A DNA stretch of 64,000 nt from Chryseobacterium gambrini (GCF_900156825.1 NZ_FTOV01000004.1:1-64000); one strand, 5' to 3'. Shown: positions 1 through 8,165, numbered from the stretch's first letter. The notes: generated by a model not told the origin, from the sequence alone. Numbers and translations: made by a program.

Positions 1-2
1 AT

Positions 3-194
3 CTTCCGAAATACATTAAGTTCAGTGATTTTGCAAGTTACGACAGGAGCAATAAAGTATATGTAAATACGAATTATCTTTACAGAGCAGATGGCGTAAA
101 GATGAGAAAAGTACATAATTATAAGGATCCTTGCTGTCCTAAACACATCATTAGGATTTTGTTTAAAAGAATCATCAGTATTAATTGCAGATAA
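3..194 (+). pseudogene. Rhs/YD-repeat protein, C-terminal fragment (cut by window start)
   Basis: An open frame enters from the left edge and stops with TAA at 192-194. It reads LPKYIKF, then NTNYLYRADGVKMRKVHNY, which resembles the RHS-repeat-associated core of flavobacterial Rhs/YD proteins (a NYLYRADGVK-type repeat). After this the sequence becomes Cys- and Ile-rich and no longer looks like the family. The gene may therefore be truncated or frameshifted just inside the window. The upstream part is not visible, so a normal gene end with a variable tip cannot be excluded. Confidence 0.4.
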
Positions 195-338
195 TATTTT
201 ACAGTCAAAGATTTCCTTTTCTCAATCTTATGAACTCGATGAAATGAGATTTTTCGTGAGAAATCATAAGCTCAGCCCGTATTTTCCCCTAATCAGAACC
301 CGTGATGCGGTAAAACCAGCAAACGGTGACAAAACCGT

Positions 339-367
339 ACTGTAATCAGTGATTTTTAAAATTTACC
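339..367 (+). promoter_or_regulatory. curlin promoter element: dyad plus conserved block (csgA copy)
   Basis: The dyad ACTG-N4-CAGT (339-350) runs into CAGTGATTTT (347-356), then AAA and TTACC (363-367). The same arrangement lies upstream of the second curlin gene at 1344-1372, with 18 of 21 bases identical from CAGT onward. In both copies CAGT starts exactly 55 bp before the -7 box. A half-site dyad with a 4-bp spacer would suit a LuxR-type dimer. The factor is unknown; the neighbouring LuxR gene (6117-6767) is the obvious candidate. Confidence 0.6.
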
Positions 368-401
368 ATTTTATTGTGGTTCGCGGAGTTCCTGTACAGC
401 C

Positions 402-409
402 TACCTTTG
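402..409 (+). promoter_or_regulatory. -7 promoter box of the curli operon
   Basis: TACCTTTG fits the Bacteroidota -7 consensus TAnnTTTG. It lies 30 bp before the curlin start codon. No good -33 TTTG is seen at normal spacing, which fits a promoter that needs an activator. Confidence 0.6.
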
Positions 410-439
410 TCTTACTATTAACCAATTAATTTTAATAAT

Positions 440-1258
440 ATGAAAAACTTAGTTACAGGTGTATTTACACTATTGGCCATGGGGTTCACATTTGCACAGG
501 CAAATATGGACATGAGCACTCAAAACGGAAACATGAACGTTGCTACAGTAGACCAGACAGGTCTGATGAACGTAAATCAGTTGAATCAGGATGGTAACAG
601 AAATACTGCGGATATTGATCAGGTTGGAATTTTAAACACAAATGAGGCAGAAAGTTTAGGAAACCGAAATGCTGTAGACGTAGAGCAGACCGGTATCGGA
701 AATTCAAATCTTACAAGCCAGACCGGAAATCGTAACGAAGCCACAACATGGCAGGTAGGTATGCTGAATTCTACACAGCAGACACAGCTCGGAACAAGAA
801 ATGAAACATCTTCTACACAGTGGGGAAATATGAATACCGCTGTTCAGTATCAGGACGGGGTAAGAAATGATGCTTCTTCTTTCCAGTGGGGGAATAGCAA
901 TGCTGCTACCCAGATCCAGTTAGGACAGAGAAACGAAGCTTCCTCCACTCAGGTAGGTGATGAGAACACTTTGCTGCAATATCAGCAGGGTAATGATAAC
1001 AGTGCAACAAATATTCAGACAGGCGATAATAACATTGCTGCAGCCTTCCAGGTGGGGGATGATAATATGGCAATGGGAAGCCAGACAGGAGACGACAACC
1101 TGCTGGTTCAACTGCAGATCGGCGATGGAAACAGCGCTATGAATACACAGTCCGGTGACGGAAATCTGGCGGCGGTAAGCCAAAGCGGAGATGCACACAT
1201 CCACGTTGGAAGTCAAATAGGAAACAATAATTCTTTAATGGTTAATCAATCAAATTAG
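440..1258 (+). CDS. csgA: major curlin subunit, CsgA-like
   Basis: A 272-residue secreted amyloid subunit. Residues 1-20 are a Sec signal peptide ending FAQA. The rest is almost entirely about 22 units of 11 residues of the form xQxGxxNxaxx (for example DQTGLMN, TQLGTRN, FQVGDDN), roughly eleven curlin repeats of 22 residues, against five in E. coli CsgA. The regular Gln, Gly and Asn positions are those that stack in curli fibres. It heads the operon csgA-csgB-csgE-csgF-csgG-lipoprotein, and the hairpin after it should make it more abundant than the downstream proteins. Repeats near the C-terminus are Asp-rich (GDDN, GDGN), which may tune aggregation as gatekeeper residues do in CsgA. The family is clear; the choice of CsgA over CsgB rests on length and order. 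Confidence 0.9.
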   Translation: MKNLVTGVFTLLAMGFTFAQANMDMSTQNGNMNVATVDQTGLMNVNQLNQDGNRNTADIDQVGILNTNEAESLGNRNAVDVEQTGIGNSNLTSQTGNRNEATTWQVGMLNSTQQTQLGTRNETSSTQWGNMNTAVQYQDGVRNDASSFQWGNSNAATQIQLGQRNEASSTQVGDENTLLQYQQGNDNSATNIQTGDNNIAAAFQVGDDNMAMGSQTGDDNLLVQLQIGDGNSAMNTQSGDGNLAAVSQSGDAHIHVGSQIGNNNSLMVNQSN

Positions 1259-1280
1259 TACTTCTGTAATCTGAAGTTTG

Positions 1281-1310
1281 GGAGAGACTGCGGTCTCTCC
1301 TTTTGATTTT
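1281..1310 (+). terminator. hairpin terminator or attenuator after csgA
   Basis: Stem GGAGAGAC / GTCTCTCC (1281-1288 with 1293-1300), loop TGCG, then TTTTGATTTTTT. It sits between the two curlin genes, so csgA mRNA can end here while csgB has its own promoter. Confidence 0.75.
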
Positions 1311-1343
1311 TTAACAGCCATTTTCAGTCGGTATTTCTACGTA

Positions 1344-1372
1344 ACTGAAACCAGTGATTTTAAAAGATTACC
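1344..1372 (+). promoter_or_regulatory. curlin promoter element: dyad plus conserved block (csgB copy)
   Basis: ACTG-AAAC-CAGT (1344-1355) followed by the shared GATTTT, AAA and TTACC block. It is the second copy of the element at 339-367 and has the same 55-bp distance from CAGT to the downstream -7 box. Confidence 0.6.
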
Positions 1373-1406
1373 GATTACACGTGTTTTGTGCCATGTTACA
1401 TTAGAC

Positions 1407-1414
1407 TAACTTTA
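1407..1414 (+). promoter_or_regulatory. probable -7 box of csgB
   Basis: TAACTTTA matches TAnnTTTG at 5 of its 6 defined positions (the final G is A) and lies 16 bp before the start codon at 1430. The conserved distance to the upstream dyad supports it. Confidence 0.45.
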
Positions 1415-1429
1415 TCAAAATTAATAATC

Positions 1430-1825
1430 ATGTTTACTCTAAGATGGGGTGTCTTTGCAATGTTCTTCTTCCTATCTGTAAAATCTCAACAGATAGATTG
1501 GGACAGGATTAACAGCAATAATGTTCTCAGCGTTATCACTGTACAGAATCCGGATCTTGCAGCTTCCTCCGATATTATTCAGATGGGTAACGGTAATCAT
1601 GCAGAGCTTTCCATCAATGCCAAAACAGATATTGCGGTAAGACAGTCGGGAGACTATAATGCGCTTTACTTTGTGAATTCATTTTCGGAAGCAGAAACAA
1701 AAACTGCAGTTACAACTCAAGGCAATAACAATATTATTGATATCACGGGAAGCAACAGTATATCCGAAGGTTTGCAGATCCACGTAAAAGGCGATAACAA
1801 AACCATCTTCATGAGGAATTATTAA
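1430..1825 (+). CDS. csgB: minor curlin / nucleator, CsgB-like
   Basis: About 131 residues from ATG 1430. A longer reading frame starts at TTG 1388, but that lies upstream of the proposed -7 box. The N-terminus is a signal peptide (hydrophobic stretch to VKSQQ). The mature part has imperfect curlin-like units such as QMGNGNHAEL, RQSGDYNAL and TQGNNNIIDI, fewer and less regular than in the csgA product. Position directly before the csgE, csgF and csgG genes and the degenerate repeats suggest the surface nucleator role of CsgB. Assignment by context rather than by strong sequence identity. Confidence 0.7.
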   Translation: MFTLRWGVFAMFFFLSVKSQQIDWDRINSNNVLSVITVQNPDLAASSDIIQMGNGNHAELSINAKTDIAVRQSGDYNALYFVNSFSEAETKTAVTTQGNNNIIDITGSNSISEGLQIHVKGDNKTIFMRNY

Positions 1826-1835
1826 AAATCAGGTG

Positions 1836-2567
1836 ATGAAAAACAGGTTTTCCTTTATTTTGTGTACTTTTTTTATCCTTCTGTCACACACCACTTTCAG
1901 TCAGGAGGATAAAAAAGTCACGGTAAAAATAGAAAGCAAAGTCGTTGAAGACCAGATTCAGCTGAAAGCAGTGGTTGCCAATAACACCTCAATCTATGCA
2001 GAACTGAATTATCTTCTGATTTCAATTAAAAAAGGAAACGGAGGAAACCTTTCCAATAACAAGCAGAGCGGTAAATTTTCAATCAATCCCAACGAAGTAA
2101 AGGTTTTGTCTGAAATAAACGTAAATCTTGAAAAGAAAGACGCTTTAAAAGCTTTTCTCTATGTAAAAGATGAAGAAACCCAGAAGCTTATTGCGAAAGA
2201 CAGTCTTGAGCTCAACGGAGATTTGTTCAGAAAGAAAATTGCAGGAATTGAAGAAGATGTTTTTTTCGAATTAAAAGGTTTAACGATTGATGAAACCAAA
2301 AGCAAAGTAGGAAAGGACTTCTATGATATGTTTTATATGAATTACAGCCAGATTCAGGATAAACTCAATGCCGCTGTAAAAATTTCAGAACTTCCCGTCC
2401 GCGGAACCAACGGACAGATCAATATCGAAATTGAAGATAAAATTATATACAGTTTTATAACCAACCCAAGCGAAGATTACCTGAAAGAACAGTTGGTTGC
2501 CACTTTAAAGTATATAAAAGAATTTAATGCTAAAAAAAATCTGATCAAGAATGAATTCATCTATTAA
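1836..2567 (+). CDS. csgE: curli chaperone: CsgH-like domain fused to CsgE
   Basis: About 243 residues, nearly twice the usual CsgE length. ATG 1836 follows directly after an in-frame GTG. Residues 1-23 are a signal peptide. Residues about 27-125 resemble CsgH, the periplasmic inhibitor of curlin aggregation: a Tyr-rich strand, then KKGNGGNLSNNKQSGKF, then alternating strands ending in a FLYVKDEE segment. Residues about 135-240 are CsgE, with ELKGLTIDETKSKVGKDFY and a following NAAVKISELPVRG. CsgE caps the CsgG pore and delivers curlins; CsgH in alphaproteobacteria is a separate protein. Here both appear on one chain. The CsgE half is confident, the CsgH half is recognised by pattern only. 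Confidence 0.8.
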   Translation: MKNRFSFILCTFFILLSHTTFSQEDKKVTVKIESKVVEDQIQLKAVVANNTSIYAELNYLLISIKKGNGGNLSNNKQSGKFSINPNEVKVLSEINVNLEKKDALKAFLYVKDEETQKLIAKDSLELNGDLFRKKIAGIEEDVFFELKGLTIDETKSKVGKDFYDMFYMNYSQIQDKLNAAVKISELPVRGTNGQINIEIEDKIIYSFITNPSEDYLKEQLVATLKYIKEFNAKKNLIKNEFIY

Positions 2568-2578
2568 TAACACCAGCC

Positions 2579-2986
2579 ATGAAAACTCTTATTACTCTAC
2601 TCAGCATTTTTGCGGGAATTTTCTCAGGAAAAGCACAACAGCTCGTTTACAAGCCCATTAATCCCGCTTTCGGAGGAGATACATTTAATTATCAGTGGCT
2701 TTTAAGCTCTGCCAATGCTCAGAATCAGTTTGATGATAAAAAAAGCAACAGCTTACTCGATAATTTTAATTCTCTCGACAGCTTCAGCCAGAGCCTTAAC
2801 CGTCAGGTTTTGAGTGAGCTGTCCAGGAAATTATTTGCAGACCAGTTCGGAGAAGGAAGTATTCAGCCGGGAAATTACCTGTTCGGCTCCATGTACTTAC
2901 AGATTACCGCTACCGCTCAGGGACTGCTGATTAACATTTTGGATACCAAAACAGGCGATCAGTCCGAGATTGTTATTCCAAAATAA
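2579..2986 (+). CDS. csgF: curli assembly factor CsgF
   Basis: A 135-residue exported protein. A signal peptide ends near GKAQQ; then comes the CsgF signature LVYKPINPAFGGDTFNYQWL followed by a SSANAQNQF segment, equivalent to the NPNFGG and LLNSAQAQN motifs of E. coli CsgF. That N-terminal segment plugs into the CsgG channel and holds the nucleator at the surface. Length is normal for the family. The gene sits 11 bp after csgE and before csgG, in standard curli order. Confidence 0.9.
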   Translation: MKTLITLLSIFAGIFSGKAQQLVYKPINPAFGGDTFNYQWLLSSANAQNQFDDKKSNSLLDNFNSLDSFSQSLNRQVLSELSRKLFADQFGEGSIQPGNYLFGSMYLQITATAQGLLINILDTKTGDQSEIVIPK

Positions 2987-3017
2987 AGAAGATTACCAAT
3001 TACTAATTTTTTTGACC

Positions 3018-4382
3018 ATGAGATCCACAACCTACACCAGAATTTTTTTCTGGGTGATAATGCTGTGCATTCTACAGGCATGCAGCTCTTTGCTCGGATT
3101 GCCCTCCAGTCCGGAAAAGTCTACGCTTGGCGAAAGCACGCAATACACCACAGAACTTAAAAATTTACCCCTGCCCAAAGAAAAAATCGTGATCGGAGTA
3201 TATAAATTCCGGGATCAGACAGGGCAGTACAAACCTGCTGAAAACGGAAACAACTGGAGTACAGCCGTTCCGCAGGGAACCACCACCATTTTAATCAAAG
3301 CATTAGAAGACAGCAAATGGTTTATCCCGATTGAAAGAGAAAATATTGCCAACCTCTTAAACGAAAGGCAGATCATCCGTTCCACAAGGCAGGAATACCT
3401 TAAAGATGCCGATAAAAACAGTCAGGCATTGCCTCCGCTCTTATACGCCGGAATTTTACTCGAAGGAGGCGTTATTTCCTATGACAGCAATATTATGACA
3501 GGCGGACTGGGTGCAAGATATTTCGGAATCGGGGCTTCTACACAATACCGACAGGATCGGATTACCATTTATCTGCGTGCCGTTTCTACATTAAATGGCG
3601 AAATTCTTAAAACTGTCTATACTTCAAAAACCATTCTATCCACAAGCGTTAACGGAAGTTTTTTCAGATATATCGATACCGAAAGATTGCTGGAAGCAGA
3701 AGTCGGTTTAACGCAGAACGAGCCTGTTCAGCTTGCCGTTACCGAAGCGATTGAAAAAGCAGTAAAAGGGTTGATTGTAGAAGGAATTAAAGATAAGATC
3801 TGGGGGAAATCAGCCGATAATATTGAGAATTATCAGGCAATACTGGATGAATATGACAGAGAGCAGAAAAATAATGTAAACAGAGCGATCGGAAATAAAT
3901 TTCCGGGCAGTTACCGAAAGAATTTTGCTGTTTTCGGAAACTTGGAAGCACAAAAAATTAAAGACGATTACGTAAATCCCAAAATGAATATTGGCGGAAA
4001 ACTGGGTTTTAAATATTTCATGAATCCTAATTTCAATCTTGAATTCAATTCAAACGTATTTACATTAGAAAATGAAAACATTGTAAAAAGAACTTTCCTT
4101 GTTCCGGAAATTAATATCGAATATCTGCTTTTCCCGAAATATAAATTCACACCCTACATTTACGGTGGAGCAGGAGTGATGTATTCTGAGATCAAACCTC
4201 AGTACAAAGCACAGTTTGGCGGCGGCTTCGAGTATATTTTTGCTAAAAATATAGGCTTAAGAGCATCTTCTCAGTACGATCTGGGTTTTAAAGATCAATG
4301 GGAGGGGCTTATCAACGGGCAAAGAAAAGATCAGGCACTGAGATTTTCGCTGGGACTTAATTTTTATATCGGTAACCAATAA
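3018..4382 (+). CDS. csgG: curli secretion pore CsgG with C-terminal outer-membrane beta-barrel
   Basis: A lipoprotein of about 454 residues from ATG 3018; the frame runs back to 2970, but a signal peptide with lipobox LQAC follows the 3018 start. Residues about 45-280 are CsgG: KIVIGVYKFRDQTGQYKP, then TTILIKALEDSKWFIPIERE and NLLNERQIIR, and a GGLGARYFGIGAS segment matching the pore-lining region. Residues about 300-454 are extra: alternating strands in the style of an OmpA-type barrel (NFAVFGNLEAQ, YIYGGAGVMYS, RFSLGLNFYIG at the C-terminus). E. coli CsgG is about 277 residues and has no such domain. The added domain may form a small barrel beside the nonameric pore. Confidence 0.85.
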   Translation: MRSTTYTRIFFWVIMLCILQACSSLLGLPSSPEKSTLGESTQYTTELKNLPLPKEKIVIGVYKFRDQTGQYKPAENGNNWSTAVPQGTTTILIKALEDSKWFIPIERENIANLLNERQIIRSTRQEYLKDADKNSQALPPLLYAGILLEGGVISYDSNIMTGGLGARYFGIGASTQYRQDRITIYLRAVSTLNGEILKTVYTSKTILSTSVNGSFFRYIDTERLLEAEVGLTQNEPVQLAVTEAIEKAVKGLIVEGIKDKIWGKSADNIENYQAILDEYDREQKNNVNRAIGNKFPGSYRKNFAVFGNLEAQKIKDDYVNPKMNIGGKLGFKYFMNPNFNLEFNSNVFTLENENIVKRTFLVPEINIEYLLFPKYKFTPYIYGGAGVMYSEIKPQYKAQFGGGFEYIFAKNIGLRASSQYDLGFKDQWEGLINGQRKDQALRFSLGLNFYIGNQ

Positions 4383-4392
4383 ACCCTGAACT

Positions 4393-5904
4393 ATGAAAAC
4401 AATACTTAAAATATTCAGCATATTTATTTTTTCCCTGCTTCTGTTTTCCTGCAATGAAGAGCTTGTAGATCAGGCACAGACAGGAACGCTAAAAGGGAAA
4501 GTAGTAAAAAGAGGAACCAATGCCCCGATTGCCAATGTGAAAATTTTCACTTCTCCCAGTACACAGACTGTGTTTTCCGCAGCAGACGGATCTTTTGAAA
4601 TTACAGGAATGCCTATCGGGAATTATTCTGTAAAAGCAGAACTTACCGGCTACGTTACCAATTATCAGGCGGTTAATATTCAGACCAATAATCAGGCGGT
4701 GAGTGTGGTTTTTGAAATGGATGATGACAAATCTTTAAATTCTCCTCCCACAGCTCCGGTATTATTAAGTCCTGTTGATAATGCGGTCAGTCAGCCTTTA
4801 AGTGTAGAACTTACATGGAATGCAAGCGATCCGGATACCAAAGATGAACTTACATACAGTTTAACAATTAAAAATAACGTTAATACAAATGTGGTTCAGG
4901 TAAATGATGTAACGGTAAAACATTACACCCTTTCCAATCTTAATTACGGAGTAAGCTATTTCTGGCAGGTTTCCGTTTCAGATGGGATTCATCCTCCGGT
5001 GATGAGTGCCATCGGTAAATTTACCACCAGTACAGTTCCAACGAACCGCTATCATTATGTTCGGAAACTCAACGGGAATCTTGTGATCGTTTCCAGTGAT
5101 GCTTCAGGAACGAATTTTCAGTTTACCAATTCTTCTTTCAACAGTTGGCGTCCGAGAAAAAATAATAATTCAGGGCTGGTTGCTTTTTTAAGAACTGAAG
5201 GCGGAAGCAATCATATTTACACTGCAAATCCGGATGGTTCCAATCTTTTTAAAGTAACCACAGTGCCGGTTGCAGGCTTCAGGAATGATGAGCTGGATTT
5301 TTCCTGGAGTACAAACGGACAGGAATTTTTATATGCAAATTTTAATAAATTATACAGAATTAATAAAGACGGAAGCGGTCTGAATCTCGTTTACACCACG
5401 CCGGACGGAAGCATGATCTCCGAGTGCGACTGGAGCTATGACGGAACTAAAATAGCATTAAAAACCAATGATTACAGCGGTTACAATTCAAAAATTTACG
5501 TGATTGATATGCTGGGAAATGTTCTTAAAACCGTTCTCACGGGACTTCCCGGAGCCAGTGGCGGACTGAATTTTTCCGTCGACGGACAAATGCTGCTTTA
5601 TTCGCGGGATATTTCAGGATATCAGGATACTTCCGGTAATTACAGACAACTGGATTCCCATGTTTTTGTCTATAATCTAACAACAAACACAAACCACGAT
5701 ATCTCGGTGGAAAGCGATAAGGTGATGGGAACCAACGATCTCGATCCCAGATTTTCGCCGAACAATGCTCAGGTAATTTTCATGAATACTTCTAATGATA
5801 ACATCTCCCAACGGAATGTTATGGTTATTGATCTGAACAGCTCGATGACGGATCTCACTAGAGCTGTTCTTTTCAGTAACGCGGAAATGCCGGATTACGA
5901 ATAA
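4393..5904 (+). CDS. curli-operon lipoprotein: CarboxypepD-like, fibronectin-type and beta-propeller domains
   Basis: 503 residues, the last gene of the curli operon, 10 bp after csgG. Lipobox LFSC near residue 20 predicts a lipoprotein. Residues about 30-115 are a carboxypeptidase-regulatory-like fold (GTLKGKVVKRGTNAPIANVK, then GSFEITGMPIGNYSVKAEL). Residues about 118-215 look like a fibronectin type III domain (SPPTAPVLLSPVDNAV, then YFWQVSVSDG). Residues about 225-500 have TolB-like propeller blades (NHIYTANPDGSNLFKV, LYRINKDGSGLNLVY, SYDGTKIALKTND). Function unknown. The operon position suggests a part in holding or shaping curli at the cell surface. Confidence 0.75.
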   Translation: MKTILKIFSIFIFSLLLFSCNEELVDQAQTGTLKGKVVKRGTNAPIANVKIFTSPSTQTVFSAADGSFEITGMPIGNYSVKAELTGYVTNYQAVNIQTNNQAVSVVFEMDDDKSLNSPPTAPVLLSPVDNAVSQPLSVELTWNASDPDTKDELTYSLTIKNNVNTNVVQVNDVTVKHYTLSNLNYGVSYFWQVSVSDGIHPPVMSAIGKFTTSTVPTNRYHYVRKLNGNLVIVSSDASGTNFQFTNSSFNSWRPRKNNNSGLVAFLRTEGGSNHIYTANPDGSNLFKVTTVPVAGFRNDELDFSWSTNGQEFLYANFNKLYRINKDGSGLNLVYTTPDGSMISECDWSYDGTKIALKTNDYSGYNSKIYVIDMLGNVLKTVLTGLPGASGGLNFSVDGQMLLYSRDISGYQDTSGNYRQLDSHVFVYNLTTNTNHDISVESDKVMGTNDLDPRFSPNNAQVIFMNTSNDNISQRNVMVIDLNSSMTDLTRAVLFSNAEMPDYE

Positions 5905-6061
5905 CGTTTATGAAATTACTTATCTGTGAATGGCCAATTCAAAGACATTCAGTGCGAATGGTTAGCTGTCAATCCTTAATTACCATTTGCCTGTAAAGTA
6001 CAATTGGCTGTTCACCTTTTAATCGGAAACATTTTTTGATTTTTTCATGGTTCTTAAAAGG

Positions 6062-6095
6062 AAATTCCAAACCCGTAAGTTTGGAATTTTTTTTA
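6062..6095 (+). terminator. terminator between curli operon and convergent luxR gene
   Basis: Stem AAATTCCAAAC / GTTTGGAATTT (6062-6072 with 6079-6089), loop CCGTAA, then a T run. It can end the plus-strand curli transcript and, less well, the converging minus-strand transcript. Confidence 0.85.
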
Positions 6096-6116
6096 ATGAA
6101 AAATTGGAGCTGCCGT

Positions 6117-6767
6117 TTAATCTATGATATGATTTTCCAATGCATATTTTACAACTCCTACCGAATTTTTTACATTCAGTTTTAAAAGAATTCTTTTTCT
6201 GTGTGTTTCTACCGTGTTTATGCTTATGAAAAGTTTTTCAGAGATGTCTTTGCTGCTGAGTCCGTCGCAGATTAATTTCAGGATTTCCATTTCGCGCCTC
6301 GTTAACGGATCTTTTATTGAGTTTTTCCCCGTGTCCTGTTCGTTGCTGATGAAATTTACCATTCTGTCTTTTGCATGATTGCAGACATAAATTTCATTGG
6401 AAAGTAGTGCCTCGATTGATTTTATAAATTCATCGTAGCTGCTGTTTTTATCCAGGTAGCTTTTGATGCCTTTGTTGAATAATTTCCGGATGTCGATCAC
6501 ATCATAATCGTTTCCTATAATAATAATCTTAATCGCTTTATTTTCGGTGGTAATATTTTCCACAGATTTATATAGTTCCGTAAAAATCAGCATATTGGCA
6601 CTGATCATGAGAAATTCCGGCGGATCGTCCTTCAAAAGTATTTTTAATGCTTCCGGGCAGTTGCAAATATCAATTGTTGTGAAAATTCCACTTTGTTCGA
6701 GAAGTTTTGAGAGCCCTTCCGTATACAACAGAGGTTCGTCGAAGATGGTTAATCTTGGTCTCATCAT
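6117..6767 (-). CDS. LuxR/NarL-type regulator with degenerate receiver, candidate curli regulator
   Basis: 216 residues. Residues about 5-125 have a receiver fold that keeps an acidic pair (D10, E11) and a Lys near 104 (GIKSYLDK), but the phospho-acceptor position reads Ser (MISANML, S56) instead of Asp. Residues about 150-216 are a LuxR/GerE helix-turn-helix: LTRREMEILKLICDGLSSKD, then EKLFISINTVETHRKRILLK. It is convergent with the curli operon. E. coli CsgD, the curli master regulator, is likewise a LuxR-family protein with an atypical receiver. A CsgD-like role is an inference from context; no name is given. Confidence 0.75.
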   Translation of the reverse strand: MMRPRLTIFDEPLLYTEGLSKLLEQSGIFTTIDICNCPEALKILLKDDPPEFLMISANMLIFTELYKSVENITTENKAIKIIIIGNDYDVIDIRKLFNKGIKSYLDKNSSYDEFIKSIEALLSNEIYVCNHAKDRMVNFISNEQDTGKNSIKDPLTRREMEILKLICDGLSSKDISEKLFISINTVETHRKRILLKLNVKNSVGVVKYALENHIID

Positions 6768-7217
6768 GATTAGTTTTAGTTTATATAAAAATAAGAAAAA
6801 AACATAATATTTTAATAAATATAATCAAAAAATATATTATTATTGTAGTTAAATGTGTAAAATATTTTATTTTTTTATGATTATTTGATAAATAATTCCC
6901 TTTAATTTGAGTTTTGAAGCCAAATTGTAGAGTTATTGATGATGGATGTCCGTATTTATAGTGGTTTTGAATGGTTCATTTCAATTTAGAAAAATATTTA
7001 ACTAACACTTTTGGGATTTGTTTTACCGGAAAATTTATTGAGCCAGAAATGAAATTAGTTTACTTTAAGATGAAGTTTTTAATCTTTAGAACATTAATTT
7101 ATGAAGAAGATCCTATCAAAATTTACTGTCAAAATAAATTTTATAATTTACTTTATGCTAAAGCACTGAAAACTACTATTATTTCACCTCCATGGATTCA
7201 GATTTGATCTTTCCGTT
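6768..7217. other. AT-rich intergenic stretch without a supportable gene
   Basis: About 450 bases, strongly AT-rich. It holds the upstream region of the minus-strand luxR gene (no clear TAnnTTTG box found) and the downstream side of the minus-strand gene at 7218-8111. One open frame of 78 codons (6971-7207) has no family signature and is not accepted as a gene. Confidence 0.5.
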
Positions 7218-8111
7218 TTAATTTATCAGAAGAGCATAGAATTTCGAATTTTTAAGAATACTTTTTACTATTTTTTCTCGGTCTTTTTCAGTTGTTGCAT
7301 CATACAGTTTCCAATACGGAAGTGTTACATTTCTGTCTAAAAATTTAATGCTGTAAACAGTGTACTTGTATGTGCCGTTCATTTTCTTTTCTGAAATCAA
7401 ATTTTTAAATGCTTTTTCAAATTTTATTTTTAAATCTTCTTTTGTGTTATTTTTTAAAAGAAGATCATAAGCCTGCTTAATGATTTCAGAATTATCAGCC
7501 AAACCATTTTCTATCAATAATGGGATTAAAATATCCAGTGCTTTTTCATTTTCCTTTAGTCCGATGTAACTTTTACTGTATTTTTCTGCTATTAGAATGT
7601 GTTCCATTGCATTGGCATTTCCGCAAAAAGACTTAAAAGGATGTTCATTCGCTTTATCCAGAAATTTTATTACCTCTGTGAAATTATTATTTTCAAGTTC
7701 AATGTCTGCAAGGCTTTGATAGATTTGATTTAGATATGAATTTAGAGATTGGTTGTCATGCTCTTTGCCGATTTTTTGATCTTCAATTAATTTTAAACAA
7801 AAAAGATAGGATTTTTTTGCATCATTATATTGATGAAGACCTTGTTCCTTAGATGCTTTGCCTAAAAATGCTGCAAATAAATATTCAGAATTCGGATAAT
7901 CCAGAACAAATTGATTGTATCTTAAAAGAATTTCATTTTGAATTTGGATAATACTTTTTGAATTTAATGAAACTGTATCAGTTTCATAGATGATTTTACT
8001 CAGTAAAGAATCTTCTATTTTAATTATTTTATTTAGGGCTAACGAATCCTCTTTCTGACCAAAAGCAACAAAAAAAGACAACAATAGAATAAAGGAGAAA
8101 ATGTTTCTCAT
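7218..8111 (-). CDS. exported TPR-like protein of unknown function
   Basis: 297 residues with a Sec signal peptide (residues 1-18, ending AFGQ). The mature part is helical with repeat-like segments typical of tetratricopeptide proteins, for example SEYLFAAFLGKASKEQGLHQY, NDAKKSYLFCLKLIED and LADIELENNNFTEVIKFLDK. A periplasmic or surface scaffold role is possible. The gene lies between AT-rich DNA and a terminator, so it is probably transcribed alone. No specific family is recognised. Confidence 0.6.
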   Translation of the reverse strand: MRNIFSFILLLSFFVAFGQKEDSLALNKIIKIEDSLLSKIIYETDTVSLNSKSIIQIQNEILLRYNQFVLDYPNSEYLFAAFLGKASKEQGLHQYNDAKKSYLFCLKLIEDQKIGKEHDNQSLNSYLNQIYQSLADIELENNNFTEVIKFLDKANEHPFKSFCGNANAMEHILIAEKYSKSYIGLKENEKALDILIPLLIENGLADNSEIIKQAYDLLLKNNTKEDLKIKFEKAFKNLISEKKMNGTYKYTVYSIKFLDRNVTLPYWKLYDATTEKDREKIVKSILKNSKFYALLIN

Positions 8112-8165
8112 TTCAGGTATTAGTTTTTATAATAAGCGTGTAAAATTATGAAAATCAGATCATAA

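Noticed and set aside
920..1216. Antisense ORF within the curlin gene
   Set aside because: It arises from the regular repeats of csgA on the other strand, has no family signature and no promoter.
5930..6040. Imperfect inverted phrase TGAATGGCCAATTCA / AATTGGCTGTTCACC
   Set aside because: Only about 12 of 17 bases pair and the arms are far apart; the strong hairpin at 6062 explains termination better.
6971..7207. ORF of 78 codons in the AT-rich gap after the luxR gene
   Set aside because: Composition looks random and there is no promoter or homology that I recognise; kept as intergenic.
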